Made by a program: the position numbers and the translations under genes | From: Falsirhodobacter halotolerans | Lineage (GTDB): Bacteria; Pseudomonadota; Alphaproteobacteria; Rhodobacterales; Rhodobacteraceae | Length of the DNA stretch: 64,000 bases | Assembly: GCF_022899245.1 (NCBI RefSeq) | Contig: NZ_JALJAZ010000001.1 | Coordinates: 1,147,501 to 1,211,500 of the forward strand | Direction: 5' to 3' | Part shown: in pieces, positions 45,809 to 56,850 of the stretch | How positions within the stretch are numbered: the first letter of the stretch is position 1 | How the letters are laid out: every line of letters starts with the position of its first letter | Notes under the pieces: generated by a model | The model's database searches: none | Told to the model about the DNA's origin: nothing | What the model saw: the letters and a program-made list of their open reading frames with translations, nothing else

Positions 45809-46891
45809 ATGACGACGGGGAGCCTGTTTGAAGTGAACGGAAAGCGTGACATGGACAAGGCCAGCATGGACAAGGCCAAGGCACTGGAAAGCGCCCTGGC
45901 GCAGATCGAACGCCAGTTCGGCAAGGGTTCGATCATGAAGCTGGGGCAGGACAACGCCGTTCTGGATGTGGAGGCGACCTCCACCGGCTCGCTTGGTCTG
46001 GACATCGCGCTTGGCATCGGCGGCTTGCCGAAGGGGCGGATCATCGAGATTTATGGCCCCGAAAGCTCGGGCAAGACCACGTTGACGCTCCATGCGGTGG
46101 CGGAAGAGCAGAAGAAGGGCGGCATCTGCGCCTTCGTCGATGCGGAACACGCGCTCGATCCCGCCTATGCCAAGAAGCTTGGCGTCAATCTGGACGATCT
46201 TCTGATCTCGCAGCCCGACACGGGCGAACAGGCGCTGGAGATCGTGGAGACCCTGGTCCGCTCCGGGGCGGTCAGCATGATCGTCGTCGATTCGGTGGCC
46301 GCCTTGACGCCCAAGTCCGAGATCGAGGGCGATATGGGCGACATGCAGATGGGCTCGCAGGCCCGTCTCATGAGCCAGGCGATGCGCAAGCTGACCTCTT
46401 CCATCGGTCGGTCGAACTGCATGGTCATCTTCATCAACCAGATCCGCATGAAGATCGGCGTGATGTTCGGCTCGCCCGAAACGACCACGGGGGGCAATGC
46501 GTTGAAGTTCTATGCGTCGGTCCGTCTGGATATCCGCCGCACAGGTGCGATCAAGGATCGGGATGAGGTCGTCGGCAACTCGACCCGCGTGAAGGTCGTC
46601 AAGAACAAGGTGGCGCCGCCCTTCAAGGAGGTGGAATTCGACATCATGTATGGCGAGGGCATCTCCAAACTGGGCGAACTGGTCGATCTGGGCGTGAAGG
46701 CCGGCGTGGTGGAGAAATCCGGCTCCTGGTATTCCTTCGGGGACGAGCGCATTGGTCAGGGGCGCGAGAACGCCAAGCAGTTTCTCAAGGCCAATCCGCA
46801 GATCGCGAATTCGATCGAAGGCAAGGTCCGGGCCACGCACGGGCTTGATTTCAGCTTCAAACCGGGTGCGGACGACCTCGTCGAGGAGTGA
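45809..46891 (+). CDS. recA: RecA recombinase
   Basis: 360 residues from the ATG spaced nine bases from GAAGGG. Walker [17 protein letters not shown], the DNA-binding loop region [19 protein letters not shown] and [20 protein letters not shown] are invariant RecA features. It forms filaments on single-stranded DNA and triggers LexA cleavage. The N terminus has a short repeat, [13 protein letters not shown], absent from typical RecA. An ATG three codons earlier is possible but badly spaced. Confidence 0.97.
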   Translation: MTTGSLFEVNGKRDMDKASMDKAKALESALAQIERQFGKGSIMKLGQDNAVLDVEATSTGSLGLDIALGIGGLPKGRIIEIYGPESSGKTTLTLHAVAEEQKKGGICAFVDAEHALDPAYAKKLGVNLDDLLISQPDTGEQALEIVETLVRSGAVSMIVVDSVAALTPKSEIEGDMGDMQMGSQARLMSQAMRKLTSSIGRSNCMVIFINQIRMKIGVMFGSPETTTGGNALKFYASVRLDIRRTGAIKDRDEVVGNSTRVKVVKNKVAPPFKEVEFDIMYGEGISKLGELVDLGVKAGVVEKSGSWYSFGDERIGQGRENAKQFLKANPQIANSIEGKVRATHGLDFSFKPGADDLVEE

Positions 46892-46952
46892 GGGCCTTGT
46901 TGCGCGGGGCATAGGGGGGTAAACGGATCGGGACAGAATGACAGGGGCCGCT

Positions 46953-49604
46953 ATGCCTTCGCTGAATGATATCCGATCCACCTTCCTCGATTTTTATGCG
47001 CGCAACGGCCACACGGTCGTGCCCTCCAGCCCGCTGGTGCCGCGCAATGACCCGACGCTGATGTTCACCAATTCCGGTATGGTGCAGTTCAAGAACTGCT
47101 TCACCGGAGAGGAGCAGCGCGACTATGTCCGCGCGACCAGTTCGCAGAAATGCGTGCGCGCGGGCGGCAAGCACAACGACCTCGACAATGTCGGCTATAC
47201 CGCCCGCCACCATACGTTCTTTGAAATGCTGGGCAATTTCAGCTTTGGCGATTATTTCAAGGAACAGGCGATCCCCTTCGCGTGGGAATTGCTGACCAAG
47301 GATTTCGACATTCCGAAGGATCGCCTGCTGGTCACCGTCTATCACACCGATGACGAGGCGGCGAACATCTGGAAAAAGGTCGCGGGGCTGTCCGACGACC
47401 GGATTATCCGCATTCCGACCAATGACAATTTCTGGATGATGGGCCCGACCGGCCCGTGCGGCCCCTGCACCGAGATTTTCTTCGATCACGGTGACAAGAT
47501 CTGGGGCGGCCCCCCCGGTTCGGCGGACGAGGATGGCGATCGGTTCATCGAGATCTGGAACCTCGTCTTCATGCAGAACGAGATGTTCGAGGACGGATCC
47601 ATGCGTGCGTTGGACATGCAGTCCATCGACACCGGCATGGGGCTGGAACGGATCGGCGCGCTGTTGCAGGGCAAGCACGACAACTACGATACCGATCTGA
47701 TGCGCAGCCTGATCGAGGCAAGCGCCAATGCCACCTCCACCGATCCCGATGGGCCGGGCAAGACGCACCACCGTGTCATCGCCGACCATTTGCGGTCCAC
47801 GTCGTTTCTGATCGCGGATGGGGTGATGCCGTCGAATGACGGGCGCGGATATGTGCTGCGGCGCATCATGCGGCGGGCGATGCGCCACGCGCACCAATTG
47901 GGCGCGCAGGACCCGCTGATGTATCGGCTGGTTCCGGCGCTTGTGCGGCAGATGGGGGCGGCGTATCCCGAACTCGGCGCGGCGAAGGCACTGATCGAAG
48001 ATACCCTGCTGCAGGAGGAAACGCGCTTCCGTCAGACGCTTGATCGTGGCTTGCGCCTTCTGGACGATGAGTTGGGCGGCCTGCCCGACGGGGCGGCCCT
48101 GCCGGGGGCGGCGGCGTTCAAGCTCTATGACACCTACGGCTTTCCGCTGGATCTGACGCAGGATGCCCTGCGCGAAAAGGGGCGGACGGTCGACGTGGCG
48201 GGGTTCGATACCGCGATGGCCGAACAGAAGGCCAAGGCGCGCGCGTCCTGGACCGGTTCGGGTGAGACGAAGGACGCGGCGATCTGGTTCGATCTGGCCG
48301 ACCGCGTGGGCTCCAGCGAATTTCTGGGCTACGACACCCTGACCGCCGAGGGGCAGGTTCAGGCGCTTGTGCGCGAGGGGGCCGAGGTGCCGCAGGCGAC
48401 GGTTGGCCAGAAGGTTCAGATCGTTCTGAACCAGACACCTTTCTATGCCGAAAGCGGCGGGCAAGTCGGCGACACGGGCGAGATTGCCACCGACACCGGC
48501 CGCGCGCGGATCACGGACACCCGCAGGGCGCAGGGCCTGTCGGTCCATTCGGCCGAGGTGGTCGAGGGCGAGATCCGGTCCGGGCAGGGTGCGGAATTGC
48601 GTGTTGACGGGGCGCGTCGGGGCGCTGTTCAGGCGAACCATTCCGCCACGCATCTGCTGAATGAGGCGCTGCGGCGCACCTTGGGCGATCATGTCGCGCA
48701 GCGGGGCAGCCTGAACGGGCCCGACCGTCTGCGGTTCGACTTCAGCCATTCCAAGGCCCTGACGGCCGATGAGATTGCCGCCGTGGAAGGCGAGATCAAC
48801 GCGATGATCCGCCAGAACGACCGGGTGGTGACGCGTGTCATGACGCCGGACGACGCACGGGCCCTTGGCGCGCAAGCGCTGTTCGGCGAGAAATACGGCG
48901 ACGAGGTGCGCGTGGTATCCATGGGCCGCCGTGACGGGTCCGGGAAAGGCAGCGACGGCGCGACCTACAGTCTGGAGCTGTGCGGCGGCACCCATGTCGG
49001 CCAATTGGGCGAGGTGGGACTGTTTGTCCTTCTGGGCGATTCGGCGTCGTCGTCGGGTGTGCGGCGGATCGAGGCACTGACCGGTGAGGGGGCTTTGGCG
49101 CACTTGAACGCGCAGGCACGTCAGTTGGCCGATGTGGCGTCCCTTCTGAAGGCCGCCCCGGCCGAGGTGGTGGATCGCACCCGCGCCTTGGTCGAAGAAC
49201 GCCGCGCCCTTGCCAACGAGGTGGCGCAGCTTCGCCGTGAGGCGGCGATGGGCGATGCGTCCGAGGATGAGCGCGAAATCTCGGGCATCCGGTTCACCGC
49301 GCGCAAGGTCAGCAACGTGGCCGGCAAGGATCTGCCCGGCATGATGGACGAGATGAAGACCAAGCTGGGATCGGGTGTGGCGCTGATCATTTCCGACAAT
49401 GACGGCAAGGCGGCCGTTGCGGCGGGGGTTACGGCGGATCTGACGGCACGCGTCTCGGCGGTCGATGTCGTGAAGGCGGCGGCGGGTGCGTTGGGCGGCA
49501 AGGGCGGCGGTGGCCGTCCCGATATGGCGCAGGCCGGTGCGGCCAGTGCGGAGCAGGCCCCGGCCGCGATCGACGCGGCGGCGGCGGTATTGGAGGGGAA
49601 ATGA
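46953..49604 (+). CDS. alaS: Alanyl-tRNA synthetase
   Basis: 883 residues, normal length. Aminoacylation core: [37 protein letters not shown]. Editing domain: [20 protein letters not shown] and the zinc motif [17 protein letters not shown]-terminal DHHA1 oligomerisation domain ends at EGK. ATG 46953 has AGGGG upstream and gives the usual [14 protein letters not shown] start. It overlaps the DUF1330 gene by four bases. Confidence 0.98.
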   Translation: MPSLNDIRSTFLDFYARNGHTVVPSSPLVPRNDPTLMFTNSGMVQFKNCFTGEEQRDYVRATSSQKCVRAGGKHNDLDNVGYTARHHTFFEMLGNFSFGDYFKEQAIPFAWELLTKDFDIPKDRLLVTVYHTDDEAANIWKKVAGLSDDRIIRIPTNDNFWMMGPTGPCGPCTEIFFDHGDKIWGGPPGSADEDGDRFIEIWNLVFMQNEMFEDGSMRALDMQSIDTGMGLERIGALLQGKHDNYDTDLMRSLIEASANATSTDPDGPGKTHHRVIADHLRSTSFLIADGVMPSNDGRGYVLRRIMRRAMRHAHQLGAQDPLMYRLVPALVRQMGAAYPELGAAKALIEDTLLQEETRFRQTLDRGLRLLDDELGGLPDGAALPGAAAFKLYDTYGFPLDLTQDALREKGRTVDVAGFDTAMAEQKAKARASWTGSGETKDAAIWFDLADRVGSSEFLGYDTLTAEGQVQALVREGAEVPQATVGQKVQIVLNQTPFYAESGGQVGDTGEIATDTGRARITDTRRAQGLSVHSAEVVEGEIRSGQGAELRVDGARRGAVQANHSATHLLNEALRRTLGDHVAQRGSLNGPDRLRFDFSHSKALTADEIAAVEGEINAMIRQNDRVVTRVMTPDDARALGAQALFGEKYGDEVRVVSMGRRDGSGKGSDGATYSLELCGGTHVGQLGEVGLFVLLGDSASSSGVRRIEALTGEGALAHLNAQARQLADVASLLKAAPAEVVDRTRALVEERRALANEVAQLRREAAMGDASEDEREISGIRFTARKVSNVAGKDLPGMMDEMKTKLGSGVALIISDNDGKAAVAAGVTADLTARVSAVDVVKAAAGALGGKGGGGRPDMAQAGAASAEQAPAAIDAAAAVLEGK

Positions 49605-49888
49605 CAGCACTCTGGATCACGCATGTCGAGGTGACGGACGCGGAAAGCTATGCCCGCTATGCGGCCGGGGCCGGCCCGGCGATCGCGGCGCATGGCGGTG
49701 TGTTCCTGCACCGCAACGGTCCCTATACGCAGCTTGAAGGTCGGGAGAGGAAACGCAACGTCGTGGTCCGTTTCCCTTCGATGGACGCGGCGGTCGCCTG
49801 TTACAACTCGAGCGAGTATCAGGCCGCCCTTGAACATGCCCGAAACGCGTCGGATCGCGATCTGGTCATTGTCGAAGAGCTTGAATAA
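49601..49888 (+). CDS. DUF1330 protein (dimeric alpha/beta barrel)
   Basis: 95 residues. [38 protein letters not shown] and [20 protein letters not shown] are the standard DUF1330 blocks (ferredoxin-like dimeric fold). The family has no proven activity. Translationally coupled to alaS by ATGA; a strong terminator follows. Confidence 0.88.
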   Translation: MTALWITHVEVTDAESYARYAAGAGPAIAAHGGVFLHRNGPYTQLEGRERKRNVVVRFPSMDAAVACYNSSEYQAALEHARNASDRDLVIVEELE

Positions 49889-49891
49889 GAA

Positions 49892-49917
49892 AAGCCGCCC
49901 CGAAGGGCGGCTTTTTT
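49892..49917 (+). terminator. Terminator after the alaS-DUF1330 pair
   Basis: AAGCCGCCC-CGAA-GGGCGGCTT followed by TTTTT. The A-run on the left side also makes it usable by typA, which ends two bases beyond it on the minus strand. Confidence 0.9.
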
Positions 49918-49918
49918 A

Positions 49919-51739
49919 TCAACCGGCGGCGCGCGACTGACGCTTGCGCTCATGCGGATCGAGATACCGTTTGCGCAGGCGCACGACTTTCGGTGTCACT
50001 TCCACCAGTTCATCATCGTCGATATAGGCGATTGCCTGTTCCAGCGACATCTTGACGGGCGGCGTCAGGCGAACCGCCTCATCCGTGCCGGACGCGCGGA
50101 CGTTGGTCAGCTTCTTGCCCTTCAGGGGGTTCACTTCCAAGTCGTTCTCGCGCGAATGCTCGCCGATGATCATACCTTCATAGACGGCTTCCTGACCGCC
50201 GATGAACAGCTTGCCACGCTCCTCAAGGTTCCACAGCGCATAGGGGACGGCAGTGCCGTTCTCCATGGAGATCAGAACCCCCTCGCGACGGCCTTCGATC
50301 GGACCCTTGTGCGGTGCCCAGTCGTGAAACACGCGGTTCAGAACGCCGGTGCCGCGCGTGTCGGTGAGGAACTGCCCCTGATAGCCGATCAGGCCGCGCG
50401 ACGGGACGTGCGCGATGATGCGGGTCTTGCCGGCGCCCGCGGGCTTCATCTCGGCCAGGTCGCCCTTGCGGGGGCCGGTCAGCTTTTCGATCACCGCGCC
50501 GGTGAATTCGTCATCCACGTCGATGGTGACTTCCTCGATCGGCTCCATCCGCTGACCGTCTTCGTCGCGGAACAGAACGCGGGGGCGGGAGATCGACAGC
50601 TCGAACCCTTCGCGGCGCATGTTTTCGATCAGGACGCCCATCTGGAGTTCGCCACGACCCGCGACCTCGAACGCCTCGCCACCGGGGGTGTCGGTGATCT
50701 TGATCGCGACGTTGACTTCCGCCTCTTTCATCAGGCGGTCGCGGATGACACGGGACTGGACCTTGTTGCCGTCCTTGCCCGCCAGCGGCGAATCGTTGAT
50801 GCCGAACGTGACCGAGATGGTGGGCGGGTCGATCGGCTGGGCGGGAATGGGGGCCTCCACTTCCGGGGCGCACAGCGTGTCGGCCACGGTCGCCTTGGTC
50901 ATGCCGGCCAGCGTGATGATGTCGCCGGCCTCACCCACGTCGATCGGGTTCTGCGACAGGCCGCGGAAGGCCAGAACCTTGGAGACGCGGAACTGTTCGA
51001 TCCGGTCGCCCTCGCGCGACAGCGCCTTCAGCGTATCGCCAGCCTTGACCGTACCCGCCTCGACCCGACCGGTCAGGATGCGCCCGATGAACGGGTCGGC
51101 CGAAAGCGTCGTCGCCAGCATCTGGAACGGCTCGTCACGCTTGGCGATCTGCTTTGGTGCGGGGACGTGCTTCAGAACCAGATCGAACAGCGCGGACAGA
51201 TCCTTGCGCGGGCCGTCCAGCTCCATATCCGCCCAGCCGGACCTGCCGGAGGCATACATCGCCGGGAAGTCCAACTGCGCGTCGTCGGCGCCCAGGTTGG
51301 CGAACAGGTCGAACACCTCGTCCAGCGCGCGATCGGGTTCGGCGTCGGGCTTGTCGACCTTGTTCAGCACCACGATCGGGCGCAGGCCCAAAGCCAGCGC
51401 CTTGGAGGTCACGAACTTCGTCTGCGGCATCGGGCCTTCGGCCGCGTCCACCAGCAGAACCACGCCGTCGACCATGCTGAGGATACGCTCCACCTCGCCG
51501 CCGAAATCGGCGTGTCCGGGGGTGTCGACGATGTTGATGCGGCTGCCGTTCCATTCGAGCGAGGTGCATTTGGCAAGGATGGTGATCCCGCGCTCACGTT
51601 CGATGTCGTTCGAATCCATGGCCCGTTCGGCCACGGCCTGGTTGTCGCGGAACGCGCCCGACTGTTTCAGAAGCTCGTCCACCAGCGTGGTTTTGCCATG
51701 GTCAACGTGCGCGATGATCGCGATATTGCGGAGTTCCAT
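49919..51739 (-). CDS. typA: Ribosome-associated GTPase TypA/BipA
   Basis: 606 residues. G1 [15 protein letters not shown], switch II-region [26 protein letters not shown] (G4), then EF-G-like domains and the BipA-specific C terminus ([21 protein letters not shown] shortened: [12 protein letters not shown]). It binds the ribosome and helps large-subunit assembly, mainly under stress or cold. ATG 51739 with AAGGG was chosen; the upstream extension has no support. Confidence 0.95.
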   Translation of the reverse strand: MELRNIAIIAHVDHGKTTLVDELLKQSGAFRDNQAVAERAMDSNDIERERGITILAKCTSLEWNGSRINIVDTPGHADFGGEVERILSMVDGVVLLVDAAEGPMPQTKFVTSKALALGLRPIVVLNKVDKPDAEPDRALDEVFDLFANLGADDAQLDFPAMYASGRSGWADMELDGPRKDLSALFDLVLKHVPAPKQIAKRDEPFQMLATTLSADPFIGRILTGRVEAGTVKAGDTLKALSREGDRIEQFRVSKVLAFRGLSQNPIDVGEAGDIITLAGMTKATVADTLCAPEVEAPIPAQPIDPPTISVTFGINDSPLAGKDGNKVQSRVIRDRLMKEAEVNVAIKITDTPGGEAFEVAGRGELQMGVLIENMRREGFELSISRPRVLFRDEDGQRMEPIEEVTIDVDDEFTGAVIEKLTGPRKGDLAEMKPAGAGKTRIIAHVPSRGLIGYQGQFLTDTRGTGVLNRVFHDWAPHKGPIEGRREGVLISMENGTAVPYALWNLEERGKLFIGGQEAVYEGMIIGEHSRENDLEVNPLKGKKLTNVRASGTDEAVRLTPPVKMSLEQAIAYIDDDELVEVTPKVVRLRKRYLDPHERKRQSRAAG

Positions 51740-51816
51740 CCGGTGCCCTTTGAATGCTGTGGCGCCGCCATACACAAGGGTGGGGCAAAAGACCAGACCC
51801 AGTTGCGCAACGCATG

Positions 51817-51842
51817 AAAAAGGGGGCCGTTTCCGACCCCCT
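51817..51842 (-). terminator. Terminator after the 24-residue membrane protein
   Basis: AGGGGG and CCCCCT enclose a ten-base loop; on the minus strand the stem is followed by TTTTT. Confidence 0.6.
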
Positions 51843-51880
51843 GTCACTCGTAAAACAGTCGTTTTGGTTTGTCGTGCAGA

Positions 51881-51955
51881 TCAGCCGATGCCGATGAACG
51901 ACAGGATTGCGACCACGATCACGACCAGACCGACGATATAGATGATGCTGTTCAC
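51881..51955 (-). CDS. 24-residue membrane microprotein
   Basis: GTG start eight bases after AAGGAGAG. The product, [19 protein letters not shown] plus GIG, is a single hydrophobic helix with almost no tail. Similar very short proteins are widespread in Rhodobacterales and Rhizobiales and have no known role. It has its own terminator 39 bases after the stop, so it behaves as an independent gene. Confidence 0.7.
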   Translation of the reverse strand: MNSIIYIVGLVVIVVAILSFIGIG

Positions 51956-52012
51956 AATACTCTCCTTGCAAGAACTCAATCCTGTAACGTTGTCGCGATC
52001 GGCTTGGTTCCC

Positions 52013-52543
52013 TCATCCTTCACGTTTCCAGAAACCGGGTTGATCGGACAGGAATCCATCGCCGTCAAAGCGCAGGGGGCCCGACCAATCCGGCGCCTCG
52101 TAGTCGTAATTCAGATCGTCCTTGCGGCGGTAGTGCTGCGGCCATTCGGCCAGACGCGGTTGCCCCAGATCGAATTGCGCGGCGGGAATCCCGACCGAAT
52201 GGCGGATTTGCGGACCGGCCCTGTGCAAATCCAGCGCGTGGGTGGCCGGGGTGAACGTGAAGTGGAGATGCCGCAGGTGCCCAAGGCCCATCGGCCTGCC
52301 GTTCAACGACCATCCGCGCGCATCGCGGCGAATGCGGTGCACATGGCGCTGGCCCGCCATCTCGGCCTCCACCCGGGCGAAGACCCTCTCATCCAGAACG
52401 CTGACCTGATAGCTGACCCAGGCGCGGCCTGCGGGCAGGCCGATGACCGCCATTCCTTCAAGGCGCAATTCGTCGCCGTCATGGCTGATCAAGGCGGCGT
52501 CATGCCCCTCGCGGTCGATACGTTTCCAAAGTGCCGTCGCCAT
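52013..52543 (-). CDS. Putative glycolipid-binding-fold protein (PF06475 type)
   Basis: 176 residues from ATG 52543, with GAGGGGG upstream. RLEGMAVIGLPAGRAWVSYQ, ERVFARVEAEMAGQRHVHRI and CTDLDLxxxP-type region HALDLHRAGPQIRHSVGIP fit this beta-barrel family, named from similarity to glycolipid carriers. No signal peptide. Function unproved. It is upstream of the icd terminator's convergent side. Confidence 0.75.
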   Translation of the reverse strand: MATALWKRIDREGHDAALISHDGDELRLEGMAVIGLPAGRAWVSYQVSVLDERVFARVEAEMAGQRHVHRIRRDARGWSLNGRPMGLGHLRHLHFTFTPATHALDLHRAGPQIRHSVGIPAAQFDLGQPRLAEWPQHYRRKDDLNYDYEAPDWSGPLRFDGDGFLSDQPGFWKREG

Positions 52544-52600
52544 GATGTGCCCCCTCTGACGGCAGCATGGCGCAAAAGCGTATCGTTTCCGTGACGAACA

Positions 52601-52624
52601 AGGCCCGGAGTTTCCTCCGGGCCT
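52601..52624 (-). terminator. Terminator hairpin of icd
   Basis: AGGCCCGGAG-TTTC-CTCCGGGCCT is a perfect 10-bp stem six bases after the icd stop. The T-run is weak on the minus strand. Confidence 0.65.
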
Positions 52625-52629
52625 CAAGA

Positions 52630-53841
52630 TCAGTTCAGGGCCTTGTTCAGATATTCGTCGACCTTTTCAAGATAACCCATCGTGGTGAGCCATTTCTGAT
52701 CCGGCCCGACCAGCAGCGCGAGGTCCTTGGTCATGAACCCGTCCTCGACCGCTTGAACGGTCACTTTCTCCAACGTGTTGGCGAAGTTCGCCAGGGCGGC
52801 GTTGTCGTCCAGTTTCGCGCGGTGCTTCAGGCCACCGGACCAAGCATAGATCGACGCGATGGAGTTCGTCGACGTTTCCTTGCCCTTCTGGTGCTGGCGG
52901 TAGTGGCGGGTGACGGTGCCGTGCGCGGCCTCGGCCTCCACCGTCTTGCCATCCGGCGTCATCAGGACCGAGGTCATCAGCCCAAGCGAGCCGAAGCCCT
53001 GCGCCACGGTGTCCGACTGCACGTCGCCATCGTAGTTTTTGCAGGCCCAGACGTAACCGCCCGACCATTTCATCGCCGAGGCGACCATGTCGTCGATCAG
53101 GCGGTGTTCGTAATGGATGCCGGCCTTCTTGAACTTCTCCTCGAACTCTTCCTCATAGACCTTCTGGAACAGGTCCTTGAAGCGCCCGTCGTAGGCTTTC
53201 AGGATGGTGTTCTTGGTCGAAAGATAGACCGGCCAGCCCTTGACCAGGCCGTAGTTCATCGAGGCGCGGGCAAAGTCGATGATCGACTCGTCCAGGTTGT
53301 ACATCGCCATCGTCACGCCGGAACCGGGGGCCTGGAAGACCTCACGCTCGATCGTTTCGCCGTCTTCGCCGACGAACTTGATCGACAGCTTGCCCTTGCC
53401 GGGGAAGCGGAAGTCGGTGGCGCGATATTGGTCGCCAAAGGCGTGACGGCCCACGACGATCGGCTGGGTCCAGCCCGGCACCAGACGCGGCACGTTCTGG
53501 CAGATGATCGGCTCGCGGAAGATCACACCGCCAAGGATGTTGCGGATCGTGCCGTTGGGCGAACGCCACATCTGCTTCAGGCCGAATTCCTCGACCCGCG
53601 CCTCGTCCGGGGTGATGGTCGCGCATTTGACGCCCACGCCGTATTGCTTGATCGCGTGCGCCGCGTCGACGGTGATCTGGTCGTCGGTGCGGTCACGCTC
53701 TTCGATGCCCAGATCGTAGTATTTTAGATCGACGTCGAGATAGGGGAGGATCAGCTTTTGCTTGATGAAGTCCCAGATGATCCGGGTCATCTCGTCGCCG
53801 TCGAGCTCGACGACGGGGTTGGCTACCTTGATCTTCGACAT
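52630..53841 (-). CDS. icd: NADP-dependent isocitrate dehydrogenase (eukaryotic-like type)
   Basis: 403 residues from the ATG giving [20 protein letters not shown]. This is the homodimeric type shared with eukaryotes and alphaproteobacteria: [20 protein letters not shown] (substrate site Ser), [13 protein letters not shown] and [19 protein letters not shown]. It makes 2-oxoglutarate and NADPH in the TCA cycle. Single gene, with a terminator. Confidence 0.96.
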   Translation of the reverse strand: MSKIKVANPVVELDGDEMTRIIWDFIKQKLILPYLDVDLKYYDLGIEERDRTDDQITVDAAHAIKQYGVGVKCATITPDEARVEEFGLKQMWRSPNGTIRNILGGVIFREPIICQNVPRLVPGWTQPIVVGRHAFGDQYRATDFRFPGKGKLSIKFVGEDGETIEREVFQAPGSGVTMAMYNLDESIIDFARASMNYGLVKGWPVYLSTKNTILKAYDGRFKDLFQKVYEEEFEEKFKKAGIHYEHRLIDDMVASAMKWSGGYVWACKNYDGDVQSDTVAQGFGSLGLMTSVLMTPDGKTVEAEAAHGTVTRHYRQHQKGKETSTNSIASIYAWSGGLKHRAKLDDNAALANFANTLEKVTVQAVEDGFMTKDLALLVGPDQKWLTTMGYLEKVDEYLNKALN

Positions 53842-53924
53842 ATTCGGTCCTCGGGTCATGAACGGATTCGGGGGAAGGTGTAGCGCGGGGCGCGGCGAAA
53901 GGAAAGTATGCAGATGTATACGGT

Positions 53925-54512
53925 TTAGGCGCGTCCGGCGAAAAACGGCAAGGCCCGGGCGCGCAGCCACGTCCATAGGGCGGGCAGGGTGCGGGATACC
54001 TTTGTCCCGACGCGGGCGTCGAACTGGGCCAGGGTGACGTCATATTCCGTCCATGATCCCCCGCCGTTTGCCATGTTCAGCAGGACCGGGGGAAGGCGGT
54101 CCAGCGATTTGGCGAACATCGCATCGGCGGTCGTGCTCGCTTCAAATTCCAGCCACAGATCAAGGAAGGCATCGCGCTGATCGTCGGGCAACAGGCCGAA
54201 CAGGCGCTCGGCGGCGCGGGTCTCCGCCTCGGTCTGCGCGTCATGGGCGGTTCCGTCGCCGAAATGGAGGGGAACGTCGCCCGTGTCGATCTCGACCAGA
54301 TCGTGCAGGATCAGCATTCGCAGAACGCGGTTCAGATCGACACCGGCGGGGGCCTGATCGGCCAGCACCATGGCGAACAAGGTCACGTGCCAGCTGTGTT
54401 CGGCGGTATTCTCGTGCCGCGAGCCGTCGGCCAGACGGCTGGCCCGCAGCACGGTTTTCAGACGGTCCGCCTCTTGCAGGAATGCAAATTGCTGCGAAAG
54501 GCGGTCGGTCAT
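53925..54512 (-). CDS. HD-domain hydrolase (YfbR-like 5'-deoxynucleotidase family)
   Basis: 195 residues. [19 protein letters not shown] holds the first His, and [18 protein letters not shown] holds the His-Asp pair and the following Asp/Glu of the HD family. Relatives dephosphorylate deoxynucleoside monophosphates. Its start overlaps the stop of the alpha/beta hydrolase gene by one base (TGATG), so both are translated together. Confidence 0.85.
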   Translation of the reverse strand: MTDRLSQQFAFLQEADRLKTVLRASRLADGSRHENTAEHSWHVTLFAMVLADQAPAGVDLNRVLRMLILHDLVEIDTGDVPLHFGDGTAHDAQTEAETRAAERLFGLLPDDQRDAFLDLWLEFEASTTADAMFAKSLDRLPPVLLNMANGGGSWTEYDVTLAQFDARVGTKVSRTLPALWTWLRARALPFFAGRA

Positions 54513-55171
54513 CAGCGGTTGCTCTCGCCCAACCGCCGCTTGACGTATCCGCTGACCGTGTCGATCATCGGCTTCATATGCGCTTCGTCGTCCTTGAAGA
54601 AGTGGTCGGCCCCTTCGATGACATCGTGGGTGATGGTGATGCCCTTTTGCTCGTGCAGCTTGTTCACCAGGCTGACCGTATCGGCGGGCGGGGCCACGCG
54701 GTCGGCCGATCCGTTGATGATCAGACCGGAGGACGGGCAGGGGGCGAGGAACGAGAAATCGTACATGTTCGCGGGCGGGGCCACCGATACGAAGCCCGTG
54801 ATCTCCGGTCGGCGCATCAGAAGCTGCATTCCGACCCACGCGCCGAAGGAAAAGCCCGCGACCCAGCAATGCTTGGCGTTCTGGTTCATCGCCTGAAGGT
54901 AGTCCAGCGCCGAGGCCGCGTCCGACAATTCGCCGATGCCCTGATCGTACTCCCCCTGGCTGCGCCCCACACCGCGGAAATTGAACCGCAGCACCGTGAA
55001 ACCCAGATTATAGAAGGCATAGTGCAGGTTGTAGACGACGCGATTGTTCATCGACCCGCCAAACTGCGGGTGCGGATGCAGCACGATGGCGATCGGCGCG
55101 TCACGTTCCTTTTGCGGATGATAACGGCCTTCCAGGCGCCCTTCGGGACCGGCGAAAATGACTTCGGGCAT
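54512..55171 (-). CDS. Alpha/beta hydrolase (dienelactone-hydrolase-like, cytoplasmic)
   Basis: 219 residues. IVLHPHPQFGGSMNNRVVYN is the typical oxyanion region of this group, WVAGFSFGAWVGMQLL is the nucleophile elbow (Ser), and ADHFFKDDEAHMKPM holds the His. No signal peptide. The substrate is unknown. First gene of a pair with the HD hydrolase; 163 bases separate it from iscR, divergent. Confidence 0.85.
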   Translation of the reverse strand: MPEVIFAGPEGRLEGRYHPQKERDAPIAIVLHPHPQFGGSMNNRVVYNLHYAFYNLGFTVLRFNFRGVGRSQGEYDQGIGELSDAASALDYLQAMNQNAKHCWVAGFSFGAWVGMQLLMRRPEITGFVSVAPPANMYDFSFLAPCPSSGLIINGSADRVAPPADTVSLVNKLHEQKGITITHDVIEGADHFFKDDEAHMKPMIDTVSGYVKRRLGESNR

Positions 55172-55197
55172 GGATACGCCTTCTTGCTCGGCAGATG

Positions 55198-55226
55198 TTG
55201 ACTCAAATGCTCGGTTAACTTAGAAC
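55198..55226 (+). promoter_or_regulatory. Candidate promoter of the suf operon
   Basis: TTGACT and TAGAAC with a 17-base spacer, about 110 bases before iscR. A second possible -35 (TTGACA at 55241) lies downstream. IscR and iron regulators would be expected to bind here, but I cannot confirm a box by eye. Confidence 0.4.
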
Positions 55227-55334
55227 CATTCCAGAAGGGATTGACATTTGCCGCCCCTCGGGTTGCAAAGCAAGTAAGGGGGAATGGCTTCCCCGTCAAT
55301 CATTTGGCATCAAACTCTTGGGGCGCGGACCGCG

Positions 55335-55796
55335 ATGAAACTTTCGACCAAAGGCCGGTATGCGATGGTCGCGCTGGCGGATCTGGCGCTGCAACGCGGG
55401 GACGCGCTGGTGTCGCTGGCCGAAATCTCGCGCCGTCAGGACATTTCGTTGCCCTATCTGGAGCAGCTGTTTGTCAAGTTGCGCCGCGCCGGACTTGTTG
55501 AGGCGGTGCGCGGACCGGGCGGCGGCTATCGTCTGGCGCGCAGCCCGGACGCCATCCGTGTGAGCGAGATCATGGAGGCGGTGGAGGAGCATGTGAATGC
55601 CATGCATACGGGTGCGGGCGCGTCGGGCGGCGTGTCGGGCAGCCGCGCGCAATCCATGACGAACCGCTTGTGGGAAGGGCTTTCGGCGCATGTCTATGTC
55701 TTCATGCACCAGACCCGCTTGTCGGACGTGGTGCGCAATGAGATGACGCCCTGTCCCGCCGTGCCCGCCCTGTTCCGCGTGGTGGACGAGGAATGA
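55335..55796 (+). CDS. iscR: IscR-type Rrf2 regulator without the usual cluster cysteines
   Basis: 153 residues. MKLSTKGRYAMVALADLAL and GLVEAVRGPGGGYRLARSP are the Rrf2/IscR winged helix. In the region where E. coli IscR has three Cys, this protein reads HTGAGASGGVSGSRAQS with none; the only Cys is near the C terminus (EMTPCPAVPALF). Rhodobacter IscR proteins are known to lack the classical set and yet respond to iron. It heads the suf operon and overlaps the desulfurase gene by ATGA. Confidence 0.92.
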   Translation: MKLSTKGRYAMVALADLALQRGDALVSLAEISRRQDISLPYLEQLFVKLRRAGLVEAVRGPGGGYRLARSPDAIRVSEIMEAVEEHVNAMHTGAGASGGVSGSRAQSMTNRLWEGLSAHVYVFMHQTRLSDVVRNEMTPCPAVPALFRVVDEE

Positions 55797-56839
55797 GCCC
55801 GCGCACCTACCTCGATTGGAATGCGACGGCCCCGCTGCGGGCCGAGGCGCGGGCCGCGATGGTGGGGGCGATGGACATCGTGGGCAATCCGTCTTCGGTC
55901 CATGCCGAGGGCCGGGCGGCAAAAGGGCTGTTGGAAAAGGCGCGGGGGCAGATCGCCTCCGCCCTTGGTGCGGATGGCGCGGATGTGGTGTTCGTGTCCG
56001 GCGCGACCGAAGCGGCGGCCTTGGCCTGCGCCGGGCGGGGATTGGTCTGCGCCGATGTGGAACATGAGGCGGTTTCAGCCTGGTGCGAGGCGGGTCTTGA
56101 GGTCGATGCCGCAGGCCAGATCCGGGTGACGGACCCAGGCCGCAGCGCGGTGCAATTGGCCAATTCCGAGACGGGCATCGTGCAGGATCTGCCGCAAGGG
56201 GTGGCCGTGGCCGACCTGACGCAGGCCTTTGGCAAGATGCCCGTGGCGTTCAACTGGTTGGGCTGCGACATGGCGCTGATCTCGGCGCACAAGCTGGGCG
56301 GTCCGAAAGGTGTCGGGGCGCTGGTGCTGCGGCGCGGGTTGGATGTCACGGCCACCCTGCGGGGCGGCGGGCAGGAGATGGGACGTCGTGCGGGGACCGA
56401 GAACCTGATCGGCATCGCGGGCTTTGGCGCGGCCGCGGAAGCCGCCGCGCGCGACATGGCCGACGGGGTGTGGGACAGGGTCGCGGAGGTTCGAAACTGC
56501 CTGGAAAACGCGTTGTCGGAAGGCGGAAATACCACTATCTCGGTCGGCAAGAAAGGGGCACGACTGCCCAATACGATCTGCCTGCTGACCCCCGGCTGGA
56601 AGGGGGAGACGCAGGTGATGCAGATGGATCTGGCGGGCTTTGCCGTTTCGGCGGGATCGGCCTGTTCCAGCGGCAAGATACGCGCCAGCCGGGTGCTGCG
56701 CGCGATGGGGTTCGACGAGGCGGCGGCGTCATCCGCGCTGCGCGTGTCGATCGGGCCGGATGTGACAGAAGATCAGGTGTTGCGCTTCGCTGACGCCTGG
56801 AACAAGGCGCGGGCACGACATATGGCGCGCGCCGCGTGA
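55793..56839 (+). CDS. Cysteine desulfurase, NifS/IscS-like
   Basis: 348 residues. PLP Lys in [18 protein letters not shown] and catalytic Cys in [16 protein letters not shown], on the long loop typical of group I (IscS/NifS) enzymes. [18 protein letters not shown] is the usual start. It provides sulfur for the cluster machinery. A second desulfurase (SufS, group II) ends the same operon, so the operon codes for two. Confidence 0.92.
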   Translation: MSPRTYLDWNATAPLRAEARAAMVGAMDIVGNPSSVHAEGRAAKGLLEKARGQIASALGADGADVVFVSGATEAAALACAGRGLVCADVEHEAVSAWCEAGLEVDAAGQIRVTDPGRSAVQLANSETGIVQDLPQGVAVADLTQAFGKMPVAFNWLGCDMALISAHKLGGPKGVGALVLRRGLDVTATLRGGGQEMGRRAGTENLIGIAGFGAAAEAAARDMADGVWDRVAEVRNCLENALSEGGNTTISVGKKGARLPNTICLLTPGWKGETQVMQMDLAGFAVSAGSACSSGKIRASRVLRAMGFDEAAASSALRVSIGPDVTEDQVLRFADAWNKARARHMARAA

Positions 56840-56850
56840 AGGAGAGAGTG

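Noticed and set aside
46857..49610. 917-codon open frame antisense to alaS
   Set aside because: It is the mirror of a full-length, motif-complete alaS in GC-rich DNA; its composition (Arg/His/Gln-rich, no domain) is that of antisense sequence.
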